NCBI RefSeq assembly: GCF_001270745.1
Contig: NZ_LFXL01000027.1
Location: 1 to 64,000, forward strand
DNA from: Jiangella muralis
GTDB taxonomy: Bacteria > Actinomycetota > Actinomycetes > Jiangellales > Jiangellaceae
Length of the DNA: 64,000 nt
Direction: 5' to 3'
The notes under the pieces were generated by a model, which was not told the DNA's origin, made no database searches, and was given only the letters and a program-made list of their open reading frames with translations. A program made the position numbers and the translations under genes. How positions within the stretch are numbered: the stretch's first letter is position 1; the number at the start of each line of letters is the position of its first letter. Of this stretch, positions 1 through 9,032 are shown piece after piece.

Positions 1-27
1 GCAGGTTTGCCCAGCCCCAGACTCGGC

Positions 28-210
28 GGTCCGAGGCCAGCCTCGCTGGATGAGTGAGTCCGACGACGGGGGCCAGCGACGTCCTCGCCCACCGATCCAT
101 GATCATCCAAGTTCCGGGGTGCTATCACGCCACAAAACTTGGATGACCCTGAGAGTGTCCGGGCAGGTCATCTATAGGACTCACTCATCCAACGAGGTTC
201 GCCTCGGACC
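28..210. repeat. MITE-like palindromic element with 34-bp inverted ends
   Basis: Bases 28-61 and 177-210 are inverted repeats of each other over 34 bp with three mismatches. A second inverted pair lies inside: 103-113 (TCATCCAAGTT) and 136-146 (AACTTGGATGA), a perfect 11 bp. No coding frame is supported inside. The shape is that of a small non-autonomous element or a long hairpin. I see no clear target duplication at the ends. Its right end runs directly into the next element. Confidence 0.6.
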
Positions 211-305
211 ACTGTGTGGCTTCGCTGCGCCGGATGGGGTGGATCACTGTTGCCCTGGCAACAGCGACGCCACCCGGCAAACACAGTGATCCCACCCAGT
301 GACGC
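207..305 (+). repeat. 98-bp dispersed multi-hairpin repeat, copy 1
   Basis: This segment matches the reverse complement of 47258-47355 at about 86 of 98 positions. It holds nested inverted repeats: a central CTGTTGCC/GGCAACAG hairpin, arms containing ATCACTGT/ACAGTGAT outside it, and CCACTG/CAGTG at the ends, so it could fold into a branched structure. There is no coding frame. The type is not recognised; a REP-like or MITE-like element is possible. Confidence 0.65.
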
Positions 306-373
306 GCCAGGGCGCACAGTCGTCGCGGCCGAGATCCCACACCGTTGCGCCGGGCCGTGCCACGCCACCCAAC

Positions 374-420
374 GTGGCTGGTCAGACACTCCGTCTGCAA
401 TGTGGAGCGGGACCAGCCAC
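374..420. repeat. Inverted repeat (10-bp perfect stem)
   Basis: GTGGCTGGTC at 374-383 is the exact reverse complement of 411-420, with a 27-base loop. It lies in the segment of copy 1 that is missing from the second copy near 47.23 kb. Function unknown. Confidence 0.4.
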
Positions 421-429
421 CCGACGCCC

Positions 430-471
430 GTTCAAACTCGGCTCAAGCGTCGGAGTTTCGGAGACCAAGCG
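430..471 (+). repeat. 42-bp repeat shared with the serpin upstream region
   Basis: Matches the reverse complement of 47188-47229 at about 36 of 42 positions. At the other site this sequence sits just upstream of the -10 box of the serpin gene. Here it abuts the stop codon of the ABC permease gene and no gene follows, so it looks like a displaced upstream-region duplicate. The core GTCGGAGTTTCGGA is the best conserved part. Confidence 0.6.
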
Positions 472-473
472 GA

Positions 474-1769
474 CTAGCCGCTGCGCAACGCGGCGATCGG
501 CTCGACGGCGGCGGCCCGCCAGGCCGGGTAGGCACCTGCGACCAGCCCGATCAGCCCGCCGAGCAGCGGCGCCACCAGCGCCAGCCGGACGTCCAGCAGG
601 GGCGTCCAGTCGCGCACCACCGACACCCCGACCGTCGCGAGCACCCCGACGGTGGACCCGACCAGCCCGCCGAGCAGCCCGACGATGCCGCTCTCGATCA
701 GGAACTGCCCGGCGACGTGCGACCGCCCGGCCCCGATCGAGCGCCGCAACCCGATCTCGGACACCCGCTCCATCACCGACAGCAGCGTGACGTTCGCGAT
801 GCCCAGCCCGCCGACCAGCAGCGCCAGCCCGCCGAGCGCCAGGAACAGCCCGTTGACGTCGGCTGACACGTTGTCGCGCATGGAACCGGGCGGGGGCGGC
901 GCGTTGACGTCCAGCAGGTCGGGGTTGTTCGGGTCGACGGCGATCGGCGCCTGCCGGCCGATCAGCTGAGCCGCGCCGACGTCCGTCCGGACCTCCAGCG
1001 CCTCGGGCGCCGCCAGCCCGTACAGCTCGCGCGCGGTCGTCATCGGCATGATCACGGAGTCCTGCAGTTCGGTGCGGTAGTCGACCGCGTCCAGGATCCC
1101 GATGACGGTGAACGCGCGGTCACCGATGAAGATCGACGGCTGCGAGTCGACCCGGTTGATGCCCAGGCGCTCGGCGGCGTACCGGCCGAGGACGACGACG
1201 GCGTCGCCGCGCGCGTCGTGCCCCTCGTCGAAGAACCGGCCGCCGGCCAGCCGGGCGCCGAGCGCCTCGAACAGCCCGGCCGACGCCGCCCCCACCGGCA
1301 CCGTCTGCTCCTGCGTGCCGTACGGCACACCGCGCACGGAATCGCCGCCGACGTCGACGGCGCCGAAGATGCCCGCCGACGCGACGCCGGCCAGCCGCTT
1401 CATCCGCTCCGGCGCGTCCCACGGCAGCTGGGTGAGCGCGACCTCGCCGTCGGGGCCCTCGGTCTCCCCCGCCGCGACGGTGACCCGGGTGGCCGCGACG
1501 GCGTCGAACCGGTCGGTGATCTGACCGGCCGCGGTCTGCCCGAGCCCGATCGTCGCCACCATCGCCGCGATGCCGAGCACCGTGCCCAGCGTGGTCAGTG
1601 CCAGCCGTGACGGCCGGGCGGCCACCCCGGCGAGCGCCTCGCCGAACAGGTCGCCCACCCGTATCCGGCGGCCACGGCCGGTCAGCCGCTGCCGTCCGCC
1701 CGCTCGCCGCCGCCGCAGCCCTGGCAGGCGCGGGCGCGGCAACCGCAGCCGGAACCGGGGCCGCCTCAT
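474..1769 (-). CDS. ABC transporter permease, MacB/FtsX type
   Basis: Membrane subunit (431 residues) of a MacB-type ABC exporter. It has an arginine-rich N-terminus, one membrane helix near residues 55-77, an extracytoplasmic core of roughly 220 residues, and three C-terminal helices ending in the family-typical tail AVEPIAALRSG. One-plus-three helices with a large outside domain is the MacB layout, in which the ATPase powers movements that act through an external adaptor. I start it at the ATG that overlaps the stop of the ATPase gene (ATGA). It is the last gene of a lipoprotein, adaptor, ATPase, permease unit. The substrate is not readable from sequence; peptide antibiotics or lipids are usual for the family. 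Confidence 0.88.
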   Translation of the reverse strand: MRRPRFRLRLPRPRLPGLRRRRAGGRQRLTGRGRRIRVGDLFGEALAGVAARPSRLALTTLGTVLGIAAMVATIGLGQTAAGQITDRFDAVAATRVTVAAGETEGPDGEVALTQLPWDAPERMKRLAGVASAGIFGAVDVGGDSVRGVPYGTQEQTVPVGAASAGLFEALGARLAGGRFFDEGHDARGDAVVVLGRYAAERLGINRVDSQPSIFIGDRAFTVIGILDAVDYRTELQDSVIMPMTTARELYGLAAPEALEVRTDVGAAQLIGRQAPIAVDPNNPDLLDVNAPPPPGSMRDNVSADVNGLFLALGGLALLVGGLGIANVTLLSVMERVSEIGLRRSIGAGRSHVAGQFLIESGIVGLLGGLVGSTVGVLATVGVSVVRDWTPLLDVRLALVAPLLGGLIGLVAGAYPAWRAAAVEPIAALRSG

Positions 1770-2461
1770 GCGACCACCCCGGCCGGCACGACGTCGGACA
1801 TCACGCCGTCGACGATGCGGACCCGCCGCTGGGCCCGCGCGCTGACGCCGTCGTCGTGGGTGATGACGGCGAGCGTGAGGCCCTCGCCGTGCAGTTCGTC
1901 GAACAGGTCCAGCACCGACGCCGCGTTGCCGGAGTCGAGGTTGCCGGTCGGCTCGTCGGCCAGCAGCAGGCTGGGCTGCGCGACCAGCGCGCGGGCGATG
2001 GCCACCCGCTGCCGCTCGCCGCCGGACAGCGTGATCGGGTCGAAGTCGAGCCGGTGCCCGAGCCCGACCCGCTCCAGCGTGGCCGTGGCGCGCGCCGTCC
2101 GCTCCTTGCGCGGCACCCACTGGTAGATCATCGCCAGCTCGACGTTCTCCAGCACGCTGCGGTGCGGCAGCAGGTGGAACGCCTGGAAGACGAACCCGAT
2201 GCGCTCGCCGCGCACGCGGGTGCGGCGCCGCTCGGACAGCGTGCTGACGTCGACGCCGTCGAGCCGGTAGACGCCGTGCGACGGCCGGTCCAGCAGGCCG
2301 AGCAGGTTCAGCAGCGTCGACTTGCCCGACCCGGACGGCCCGATGATCGACAGGTACTCGCCCTGCGCGACGGACAGGTCGACGTCGCGGACGGCCTCGA
2401 CGCGCGGCGGGCCGGGGAACACCCGGCCGACCCCGCTCATCTCGACGACCGGCGGCGTCAC
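1766..2461 (-). CDS. ABC transporter ATP-binding protein, MacB/LolD type
   Basis: Cytoplasmic ATPase (231 residues) that energises the neighbouring permease. Walker A GPSGSGKST is at residues 41-49, the signature LSGGERQRVAIARAL near 143, and Walker B LLLADEPTGNLD near 163; these are the hallmarks of the LolD/MacB ATPase group. Length is normal for a stand-alone ATPase. The GTG start overlaps the adaptor stop by four bases (GTGA), and its own stop overlaps the permease ATG, so the three proteins are translationally coupled. Confidence 0.92.
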   Translation of the reverse strand: MTPPVVEMSGVGRVFPGPPRVEAVRDVDLSVAQGEYLSIIGPSGSGKSTLLNLLGLLDRPSHGVYRLDGVDVSTLSERRRTRVRGERIGFVFQAFHLLPHRSVLENVELAMIYQWVPRKERTARATATLERVGLGHRLDFDPITLSGGERQRVAIARALVAQPSLLLADEPTGNLDSGNAASVLDLFDELHGEGLTLAVITHDDGVSARAQRRVRIVDGVMSDVVPAGVVA

Positions 2462-3795
2462 TCGTCGTCCCCGCCGTCGGTGCCGTCGGTGCCGTCGCCG
2501 ACGACCACCAGGTCGCCCGCGGCGAGCGTGCCGTCGACGGCGGTGACCTCGGCGTAGCCCTGGGCGGTCAGGCCGACCTCGACCTCGACCAGTTCGGGGA
2601 CGCCGTCGCGCATGACCTCGACCCGCGACTCGCCACCCGGCCCGGCGGTCAGCGCCGCCAGCGGGACGGCGAGCACGTCGCCCTCGGTGCTCTCGATCGG
2701 CACCGTGATGCGCACGTTCTGCCCGCGCAGCGCCTCGGCCTGCTCCGGCGTCAGCTCTCCCGGCGTGACGGTGACGTTCCAGCCGGAGGCGCCCTCGCCC
2801 TCGGCCTCGGCGATGGCGGTGATCGTGCCGGGCACCTGCTCACCGGTCGGCAGCTCGACGGAGACGGGCTGGTCGACGGCGAGCAGCTCGAAGTCGGACT
2901 TGTCGACGTTGGCCGTCACGACCAGGGAGGCGCCGCTGACGGACATGGCAGCGCCGTCGATCTGGCCGCCGCGGCGCACGTGCACCTCGTCGACCCGGCG
3001 CGGCAGGCTGGGCACGAACACCACTTCGGACGCCGGCAGCGGCGTGCCGGCGGCGGCCGCGGCCTCGTCGCGGGCGGTCCGGGCGTCGGCGAGCTGCTCG
3101 CGGGCGTCGTCGAGCGCGTCCTTCAGCGGGTCGGTGTCGACCGGCGCTCCGTCCGGCCCGGGCGCGGACTCGTCGAGCGCGTCGTCGGCGTCCTCGACCG
3201 CGTCCTCGGCGGCGTCGACGGCGTCGTTGGCCGCGTCGAGCTCGGCCTCGGCCCCCGGGTCCGGCTCCGGCGCCTCGTAGCCGATGCGTTCGAACAGGTC
3301 GGCCACGGCGTTGCCGGTCGACAGCGTGTACTCGTCGTCGACCTCGCCCGGGTCCAGCCCGAGGCGGTCCAGCGTGATCTCCAGCTGTGCGACGTCCGGG
3401 CCGCTCATGCCCGGCCGCAGCGACCGGTACATGGGCAGCTCGCCGGCCAGCGCGATCAGCGGCCGGCCGACGATCTCCAGCAGCGCGGCGCCCTCGGCGA
3501 TCTCGGCGCCGACCTCTGGCACCTGGCCGGTGACGATCGGCGGCGTCTCCAGCCCGCCGGTCTCCGGCTTGACGTCGACGGCGCCGGCCGCGGACACGTC
3601 GCCACGGGTCACGACCTCGCTGTTCAGCGTGCGGGCCTCAACCGGCACCGTGACCTCGGACGCCTCGGGCGCGGCCGTCCGCGCGATGGCGTCGGCGGGC
3701 GAGGTGATGCGGGTGCCGGCGAAGATGCCGGCACCGAGGGCGATGACGGCAGTACCGCCCACGACGAGCAGGGTCCGGCTGCGTGCTCGGCTCAC
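2458..3795 (-). CDS. Membrane-fusion (HlyD/MacA-like) adaptor with peptidoglycan-binding domain
   Basis: Extracytoplasmic adaptor of 445 residues. A single N-terminal membrane segment (residues 8-27) anchors it. A peptidoglycan-binding-like segment lies near residues 125-180 (YRSLRPGMSGPDVAQLEITL), then an acidic, Ala/Asp-rich helical stretch (about 185-265) probably forms the coiled coil, followed by beta-rich barrel domains. This order is known from Gram-positive MacA-like proteins that pair with MacB-type permeases. GTG start overlaps the upstream lipoprotein stop (GTGA). The low-complexity acidic coil (DAANDAVDAAEDAVEDADDA) is notable. A role in resistance or export is inferred from its neighbours. 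Confidence 0.85.
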   Translation of the reverse strand: MSRARSRTLLVVGGTAVIALGAGIFAGTRITSPADAIARTAAPEASEVTVPVEARTLNSEVVTRGDVSAAGAVDVKPETGGLETPPIVTGQVPEVGAEIAEGAALLEIVGRPLIALAGELPMYRSLRPGMSGPDVAQLEITLDRLGLDPGEVDDEYTLSTGNAVADLFERIGYEAPEPDPGAEAELDAANDAVDAAEDAVEDADDALDESAPGPDGAPVDTDPLKDALDDAREQLADARTARDEAAAAAGTPLPASEVVFVPSLPRRVDEVHVRRGGQIDGAAMSVSGASLVVTANVDKSDFELLAVDQPVSVELPTGEQVPGTITAIAEAEGEGASGWNVTVTPGELTPEQAEALRGQNVRITVPIESTEGDVLAVPLAALTAGPGGESRVEVMRDGVPELVEVEVGLTAQGYAEVTAVDGTLAAGDLVVVGDGTDGTDGGDDE

Positions 3796-4952
3796 CCGAC
3801 GCCACCGGCGCTACCCGCCGGGCCCTCCGCCATCGCGTCGCGATAGCGCTCCAGCTCGGCTTCGTGCTGGTCGACGAACTCCTCCTCGAAGCCCCACGCG
3901 ACGTCCTTCTGAACCTCGGCGTACTCCTGCTGCCCGCAGTCGTAGTCGGCGGTCGCGACCGCGATCTCGTACTCCTGCAGCTCGGCCAGCGCCGCCTCGT
4001 CGACATCGGCCTCGCCGCCGCCGACGGTGACGCCCGGGTCGTCCACGTCCTCGTCGCTCGGGGCCTCGGTCGGGGATTCCTCGTCCCAGCCGTAGAGCTC
4101 GGTCATCCGGTTCATGACCGTCTCTTCGGGCTGGCCCGTGGTGTCGAACTCGCTGTAGCCGGCCTCCGCCATGCACGCCGCCCACGCCTCGGTCGCCTCG
4201 ACCATGCGCGGGTCGCTGGCGACGCGCTGACGCAACGCCTCCAGGTCCTCGAACAGCCCGTCGAACTCGCTCATGTCCATGCCGCCCATGAGGCCGCCGT
4301 CGTCGCCGTAGACCTCCGCGCTGGCCGTGCCGTAGCAGCCCTGGTCCTCCGGCGCCGCCAACTCGCCTTCCTCGCCCGGCGCGATGGCGACGGCGCCGCC
4401 GTCGCCGCTCATCTCCACGGCCTCGCCGAACAGCGCGCGGTTGTACGCGTCCAGCGCCGTCTCGGACAGGCCGTCGCGGATCGCCGCGTTCGGATCGGCG
4501 TCCTCCGTCTCGGGCGCCGTGCCCGTGTCCATGAGCGTGGTCATGCCGTAGCCGTACTTTCGGGCGAACTCGTCCGGCGGCAGGGCGTAGGCGTCGGCGA
4601 ACGGGTCGTCGCTGCCCTCGTCGGAGCCGGGGTCGACCGGGATGTACTCGAAGCCGGCCTCCTCCATGCAGGTCGCGACCAGCTCTTCGACCTGCCGCAT
4701 CTGCTGGCGCTCCTCCTCGCCCATGTCGGCCGCCGAGAAGGAGATGGCCATGGCGCCGTCGCCGGTGAGGCCGGAGTCCTTGCCCAGGTACTGCTCCAGC
4801 GGGCTCAGCTCCTCGCCGTCGCCGGACTGACCCGCCGTGTCGCCGTTGCCGCCGTCGTTCTGCCCGCCGCCGTCGTCGCCGCAGCCGGTCAGGACCAGGC
4901 CGGCCACGCAGGCGTACGCCAGCAGCCGGGCCTGTGCTCGCCAATTCGTCAT
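3792..4952 (-). CDS. Putative lipoprotein with repeated C-x-x-E-A-G motifs
   Basis: Secreted lipoprotein of 386 residues: signal peptide with lipobox LTG-C24, then an acidic, Gly-rich linker. No named domain is recognised. Two similar segments stand out, ATCMEEAGF and AACMAEAGY; a related segment (EQCLAEAGV) occurs in the outside domain of the sensor kinase encoded divergently. Methionine-rich patches (GGLMGGMDM) are present. I take the ATG at 4952 because it opens directly into the signal peptide; a longer frame back to 5042 would run through the promoter. First gene of the export operon. It may bind the exported compound or present it to the kinase (inference). Confidence 0.75.
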   Translation of the reverse strand: MTNWRAQARLLAYACVAGLVLTGCGDDGGGQNDGGNGDTAGQSGDGEELSPLEQYLGKDSGLTGDGAMAISFSAADMGEEERQQMRQVEELVATCMEEAGFEYIPVDPGSDEGSDDPFADAYALPPDEFARKYGYGMTTLMDTGTAPETEDADPNAAIRDGLSETALDAYNRALFGEAVEMSGDGGAVAIAPGEEGELAAPEDQGCYGTASAEVYGDDGGLMGGMDMSEFDGLFEDLEALRQRVASDPRMVEATEAWAACMAEAGYSEFDTTGQPEETVMNRMTELYGWDEESPTEAPSDEDVDDPGVTVGGGEADVDEAALAELQEYEIAVATADYDCGQQEYAEVQKDVAWGFEEEFVDQHEAELERYRDAMAEGPAGSAGGVG

Positions 4953-4981
4953 GCCAGAAAGGGTGCGATCAGCGCGGTGAA

Positions 4982-5038
4982 GAACCTGTGAAGGAGCCGT
5001 CAGATCCATGCTCTTCACAGGTTCCTGACAGCTTCCTG
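4982..5038. promoter_or_regulatory. Divergent promoter with candidate response-regulator repeats
   Basis: The 101-bp gap between the lipoprotein and response-regulator genes holds a perfect 12-bp inverted repeat (GAACCTGTGAAG at 4982-4993, CTTCACAGGTTC at 5013-5024) and two 11-bp direct repeats (ACAGGTTCCTG at 5017-5027, ACAGCTTCCTG at 5028-5038). Direct repeats spaced one helical turn apart are what OmpR/PhoB-type regulators bind. Autoregulation plus control of the export operon is inferred. Confidence 0.6.
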
Positions 5039-5053
5039 CCACACTCGAATGTC

Positions 5054-5758
5054 ATGGGAGCCCGGATCCTCGTGGCCGAGGACGATGTCAAACAGGCCGA
5101 GCTCGTCCGCCGCTACCTCGAACGCGAGGGCCACTCCGTCGTCATCACCCACGACGGCCGCGCCGCGCTGGACGAGGCCCGGCGGCGGCAGCCGGACCTG
5201 CTGGTGCTCGACGTGATGATGCCGCGGGTCGACGGTCTCGACGTCTGCCGCATCCTGCGCACCGAGTCGGACACCCCGATCATCATGCTGACCGCGCGGT
5301 CCACCGAGGACGACCTGCTGCTCGGCCTCGACCTCGGCGCCGACGACTACCTCACCAAGCCGTACAGCCCCCGTGAGCTGGTCGCCCGGGTCCGCACCAT
5401 CCTGCGCCGGGCCGACCGGCACCGGACCGCCGACTCACGGCTGCGCATCGGCGACCTCGTGGTCGACACCGCGCGGCACCAGGTGTTCGTCGACGGCCGC
5501 GAGATCGAGGTGACGCCGGCCGAGTTCAAGATCCTGGCCTGCCTGGCCGCGGAGCCCGGGCGGGTGTTCCCGCGGCAGAAGCTGCTGGAGCAGGCGTTCG
5601 GCTTCGACCACTACGCGCTGGACCGCACCGTCGACGTGCACGTCATGAACCTGCGGCGCAAGCTCGAGGCCGATCCGGCGGCGCCGGCGTTCCTGCTGAC
5701 GGTGTACGGCGTCGGCTACAAGATGGCCGATCAACCAGGAGTGCGCGATGCGTCGTAG
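5054..5758 (+). CDS. Response regulator, OmpR/PhoB family
   Basis: DNA-binding response regulator of 234 residues. The receiver domain (1-120) has the acidic pair D10/D11, the phosphorylation site D53 in LLVLDVMMP, and K102 in YLTKPYS. A winged-helix effector domain follows (about 135-228), with the typical end LLTVYGVGYKMA. I start at ATG 5054, which opens directly into ILVAEDD; an in-frame start at 4934 would run through the divergent promoter. The stop overlaps the kinase start by 11 bases, so the pair is co-translated. Direct repeats upstream are the likely target. Confidence 0.93.
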   Translation: MGARILVAEDDVKQAELVRRYLEREGHSVVITHDGRAALDEARRRQPDLLVLDVMMPRVDGLDVCRILRTESDTPIIMLTARSTEDDLLLGLDLGADDYLTKPYSPRELVARVRTILRRADRHRTADSRLRIGDLVVDTARHQVFVDGREIEVTPAEFKILACLAAEPGRVFPRQKLLEQAFGFDHYALDRTVDVHVMNLRRKLEADPAAPAFLLTVYGVGYKMADQPGVRDAS

Positions 5759-7739
5759 CCTGTTCGTCCGCCTGCTCGTGCTGTCGCTCGGGGTGGCGGT
5801 CATCTCCATCACCGCCACCGCCTGGCTCACCACTCAGAGCACCAGCCAGCGGCTGCGCGGCGAGTTCGCGCGCACCCTCGAGGCCGACTCCTACGTCTAC
5901 ACGAACCTCATCGCCTACGCGCAGAACAACGACTCGTGGGACGGCGTCGGCGACCTGGTCGGCGAGCTCGCGGAGACCTCGGGCAGCAGGGTCGCGCTGA
6001 CCGGCGCCGACGGGCGGGTGCTGGCCGACTCCGCCGGCTCCGGCGGAGACGCGCCGCCGCTGCCGTCGACGCCGACCGCCGAGATCGACGCGATGGCGCC
6101 GATGGCGGTCATGTCCGGCGACTTCTCGATGGCGTCGTCCATGCCGCTCATCGACGGCTGGTCCGCCGACAGCTGGTCCGCCGGCGGCATGGCGACGGAG
6201 GACGCGCCGGCGCACACCGCGTCTCCGTACCCCAGCGGCGACGCGGCCCCGATGGAGGCGACGCTCAGCCTCACCACCGGCACCGACGTGAGCATCGTCA
6301 ACGTGGGCGGCCTGCTGTCGACGCCGCCGGACTGGCGGCTGACCAAGGAGGAGGCCGCGGCCCGCGAGCGACTGGTCGCCGACGCCAACGCCTGCCTGAA
6401 GAGCCTCGGCAACGAGGAGTTGTTCGTCGGTCCGGACGGGACGATCCTGTACGCGACGGCCGACCAGCTCACCAGCGTCCTGGACGAGCCCATCGAGACC
6501 ACCGAGGTCGACGACTCCGTCCGCGGCTGCGTGCCGCGCGAGCTGTCCCAGGCCAGCGCCGCCAGCAAGGCGCTGAACAGCGAACAGGTGCGGCTGACCG
6601 AGCAGTGCCTCGCCGAGGCCGGCGTCGAGGCCGGGCCCACGGTCGCCGCCGACAACGGGCTGCTCCAGGTCTCCGTCGACTCCAACGACCCGAGCCAGCT
6701 CGACCGGTTGTACGGCTGCTCCCTCACGGCCGGTGACCAGGCGATGCAGCCGTTCCTCGCCGACGCCGCACTGCTGTACATCGGCTCGACCGACCGGTTC
6801 GACGCGTTCTCCGGCGACGGGTGGGTGCGGACGGTGCTGACCGGCCTCGGCGTGCTCGCGGCCGCCACCGGCATCACCGTCTTCGCCGGCCGGCGGCTGT
6901 CGCACCCGATCCGCACCCTCACCGAAGCGGCCCAGCGGCTGGCCTCCGGCGGACGCGGCACCCGCGTCGAGGTCACGGGCACCGACGAGGTGGCCCGGCT
7001 GGGGCACGCGTTCAACGCCATGGCGTCGTCGATCGAGGAGAACGACCGGCAGCGCAAGGCGATGGTCAGCGACATCGCACACGAGCTGCGCACGCCGCTG
7101 GCCAACGTCCGCGGCTACCTCGAGGCGGCCGAGGACGGCGTCGTCGCCATGGACGCGCAGCTGGTGTCGTCGCTGCTGGAGGAGTCGACGCTGCTGCAGC
7201 GGCTGATCGACGACCTGCAGGACCTCGCGCTCGCCGACGCCGGCATGCTCCGCGTGCACCGCGAGGACACCGACGTCGCCGACCTCGCCCGCCAGGTGGT
7301 CGCCGCGCACCAGCCGTCGGCGTCGACGTCGCAGGTGGAGCTGGTGGTGGCCGCTCCGCCGTCGGTCGTGGCCGACGCCGACCCGGTGCGGCTGCGCCAG
7401 GCGCTGGGCAACCTGGTGGCCAACGCCGTCCAGTACTCCGGCACCGGCAGCACCGTGCTGGTGCGGGTGTCGCACGACCTCGCGTCCGACGAGGTGGTGC
7501 TGGCCGTGCGCGACGACGGTCCCGGCATCGCGCCCGAGCACCTGGAGCACCTGTTCGACCGCTTCTACCGCACCGACACCTCCCGCACCCGCGCCACCGG
7601 CGGCAGCGGCCTGGGCCTGGCCATCACCAAGCACCTGGTCGAGGCGCACGACGGCTCCGTGAAGGTGTCGAGCATGGTCGGCGCGGGGTCGACGTTCACC
7701 ATCAGGCTGCCGGTGCGCGCGCCCGTCCCGGCCGCGTGA
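5748..7739 (+). CDS. Sensor histidine kinase with large outside domain
   Basis: Membrane kinase of 663 residues. Helix 1 is at about 8-28 and helix 2 at about 361-382, enclosing an unusually long outside domain of some 330 residues. HAMP follows, then HisKA with the phospho-accepting H445 ([11 protein letters not shown]) and an HATPase domain (N box [11 protein letters not shown] box GGSGLGLAI). The outside domain has a methionine-rich stretch near 116-150 and several cysteines, including EQCLAEAGV, which resembles segments of the divergently encoded lipoprotein. Partner of the upstream response regulator. The ligand is unknown; a metal or a peptide is possible. Confidence 0.92.
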   Translation: MRRSLFVRLLVLSLGVAVISITATAWLTTQSTSQRLRGEFARTLEADSYVYTNLIAYAQNNDSWDGVGDLVGELAETSGSRVALTGADGRVLADSAGSGGDAPPLPSTPTAEIDAMAPMAVMSGDFSMASSMPLIDGWSADSWSAGGMATEDAPAHTASPYPSGDAAPMEATLSLTTGTDVSIVNVGGLLSTPPDWRLTKEEAAARERLVADANACLKSLGNEELFVGPDGTILYATADQLTSVLDEPIETTEVDDSVRGCVPRELSQASAASKALNSEQVRLTEQCLAEAGVEAGPTVAADNGLLQVSVDSNDPSQLDRLYGCSLTAGDQAMQPFLADAALLYIGSTDRFDAFSGDGWVRTVLTGLGVLAAATGITVFAGRRLSHPIRTLTEAAQRLASGGRGTRVEVTGTDEVARLGHAFNAMASSIEENDRQRKAMVSDIAHELRTPLANVRGYLEAAEDGVVAMDAQLVSSLLEESTLLQRLIDDLQDLALADAGMLRVHREDTDVADLARQVVAAHQPSASTSQVELVVAAPPSVVADADPVRLRQALGNLVANAVQYSGTGSTVLVRVSHDLASDEVVLAVRDDGPGIAPEHLEHLFDRFYRTDTSRTRATGGSGLGLAITKHLVEAHDGSVKVSSMVGAGSTFTIRLPVRAPVPAA

Positions 7740-9029
7740 TCAGCCGCCGAAGGCGACCTCCGGCAGCCAGGTGACCAGGCCGGGGACCAGCGCCAGCAGC
7801 AACAGCACGCCGATCATCACGGCCAGGAACGGCAGCACGGCCACGCTGAGCTTCCCGAACGACACCCCGCTCATCTTGGTGAGCACGTAGAGCAGCGCGC
7901 CGACCGGCCACGTGAGCAGGCCGAGCATGAGGTTGACGACGACGATCACGCCGAAGTGGATCGGGTCGATGCCCAGCTCGGTCGCCACCGGCAGCAGGAT
8001 CGGCAGGAAGATCAGGATCGCCGGCACCGCGTCCATCGGCATCCCGACGATGAGGAAGAAGACCATCGCCAGCAGGATGAACGCCACCGGGCCCACGTTC
8101 AGGTCCTCGACCATCGACGACAGCCCGGTCGCGAGGTCGCCCACCGTCAGCACGTACGAGAACGCGCCGACCACCGCGAACAGGATCATGATCGTCGCGC
8201 TGAACACCGCGCCGTCGCGGAACAGCGGCAGCAGGTCGCGCGGCGTCAGCGTCCGGTAGACCACCAGGCCGAGGAAGAGCACGTACGCGGCGGCCAGGAT
8301 CGACAACTCGGTGATGGTCGCGAAGCCGGTGAGGATGCCGCCGATCAGCAACACCGGGGCGCCGAGCGCAGGCAGCGCGGCCAGCGTCAGCGGCCCCAGG
8401 TCGGCGGCCCGGCGGGGCACCCGCTCGGTCTGCGGCAGCAGCCCGCGGCGGGCGTTCCACATGATCAGCAGCACCATCGAGCCGGCCAGCAGCAGCGCCG
8501 GCACGACACCGCCGAGGAACAGCTTGCCGACGGACAGGTTCGTCACCAGCGCGACGAAGATCATCGGGATGCTCGGCGGCGCGATCGGGCCGATGACGGC
8601 GGCGCTGGCGTTCACCGCGGCGGCGAACTCGGGCCGGTAGCCCTCCTTCTTCATCGCTGGCAGCATCACCGACGAGACGGCGGACGCGTCGGCCGGCGCG
8701 CTGCCGGACACACCCGACACCGCGACGTTGACGCCCACCGACGCGTACGCGAGGCCGCCGCGGTACCGGCCGAGGAAGTACATCATCAGCCGGAGGATCC
8801 GCTCGGTCATGCCGGTGCGGTTCAGCAGCTCGCCGGTGAGGATGAAGAACGGGATCGCCAGCAGCTCGAAGTTGCCGATGCCCTTGGCCATCGCCGTCGG
8901 CAGGCTGGTCGCGTCACCGAGACCGAGCGCGCCGATCGTCACCAGCGCGGCCACACCCATCGAGACCCAGACCGAGAGGCCCAGCCCCATGCAGGCGAAC
9001 AGGGTGAGGAAGAGGACGACGGTCTCCAT
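7740..9029 (-). CDS. dctM: TRAP transporter large permease (DctM)
   Basis: Large membrane subunit of a TRAP secondary transporter (429 residues, normal length), with about a dozen hydrophobic helices. Family segments visible include [38 protein letters not shown] and [12 protein letters not shown]. It moves the ligand delivered by DctP across the membrane using an ion gradient. It is the last gene of the nine-gene operon, three bases after the creatininase-family gene, and so separated from its DctQ partner by that gene. Its stop codon directly abuts the stop of the convergent kinase gene with no spacer. Confidence 0.93.
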   Translation of the reverse strand: METVVLFLTLFACMGLGLSVWVSMGVAALVTIGALGLGDATSLPTAMAKGIGNFELLAIPFFILTGELLNRTGMTERILRLMMYFLGRYRGGLAYASVGVNVAVSGVSGSAPADASAVSSVMLPAMKKEGYRPEFAAAVNASAAVIGPIAPPSIPMIFVALVTNLSVGKLFLGGVVPALLLAGSMVLLIMWNARRGLLPQTERVPRRAADLGPLTLAALPALGAPVLLIGGILTGFATITELSILAAAYVLFLGLVVYRTLTPRDLLPLFRDGAVFSATIMILFAVVGAFSYVLTVGDLATGLSSMVEDLNVGPVAFILLAMVFFLIVGMPMDAVPAILIFLPILLPVATELGIDPIHFGVIVVVNLMLGLLTWPVGALLYVLTKMSGVSFGKLSVAVLPFLAVMIGVLLLLALVPGLVTWLPEVAFGG

Positions 9030-9032
9030 GGC

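Noticed and set aside
1-473. CRISPR array or small protein genes
   Set aside because: The repeats are inverted, not regularly spaced direct repeats, and the short open frames cross the palindromes without ribosome-binding sites.
5643-7649. A 668-residue open frame on the minus strand across the sensor kinase gene
   Set aside because: Composition is Arg/His/Gln-rich low complexity with no domain, and the plus strand carries a complete kinase. Typical antisense frame of GC-rich DNA.
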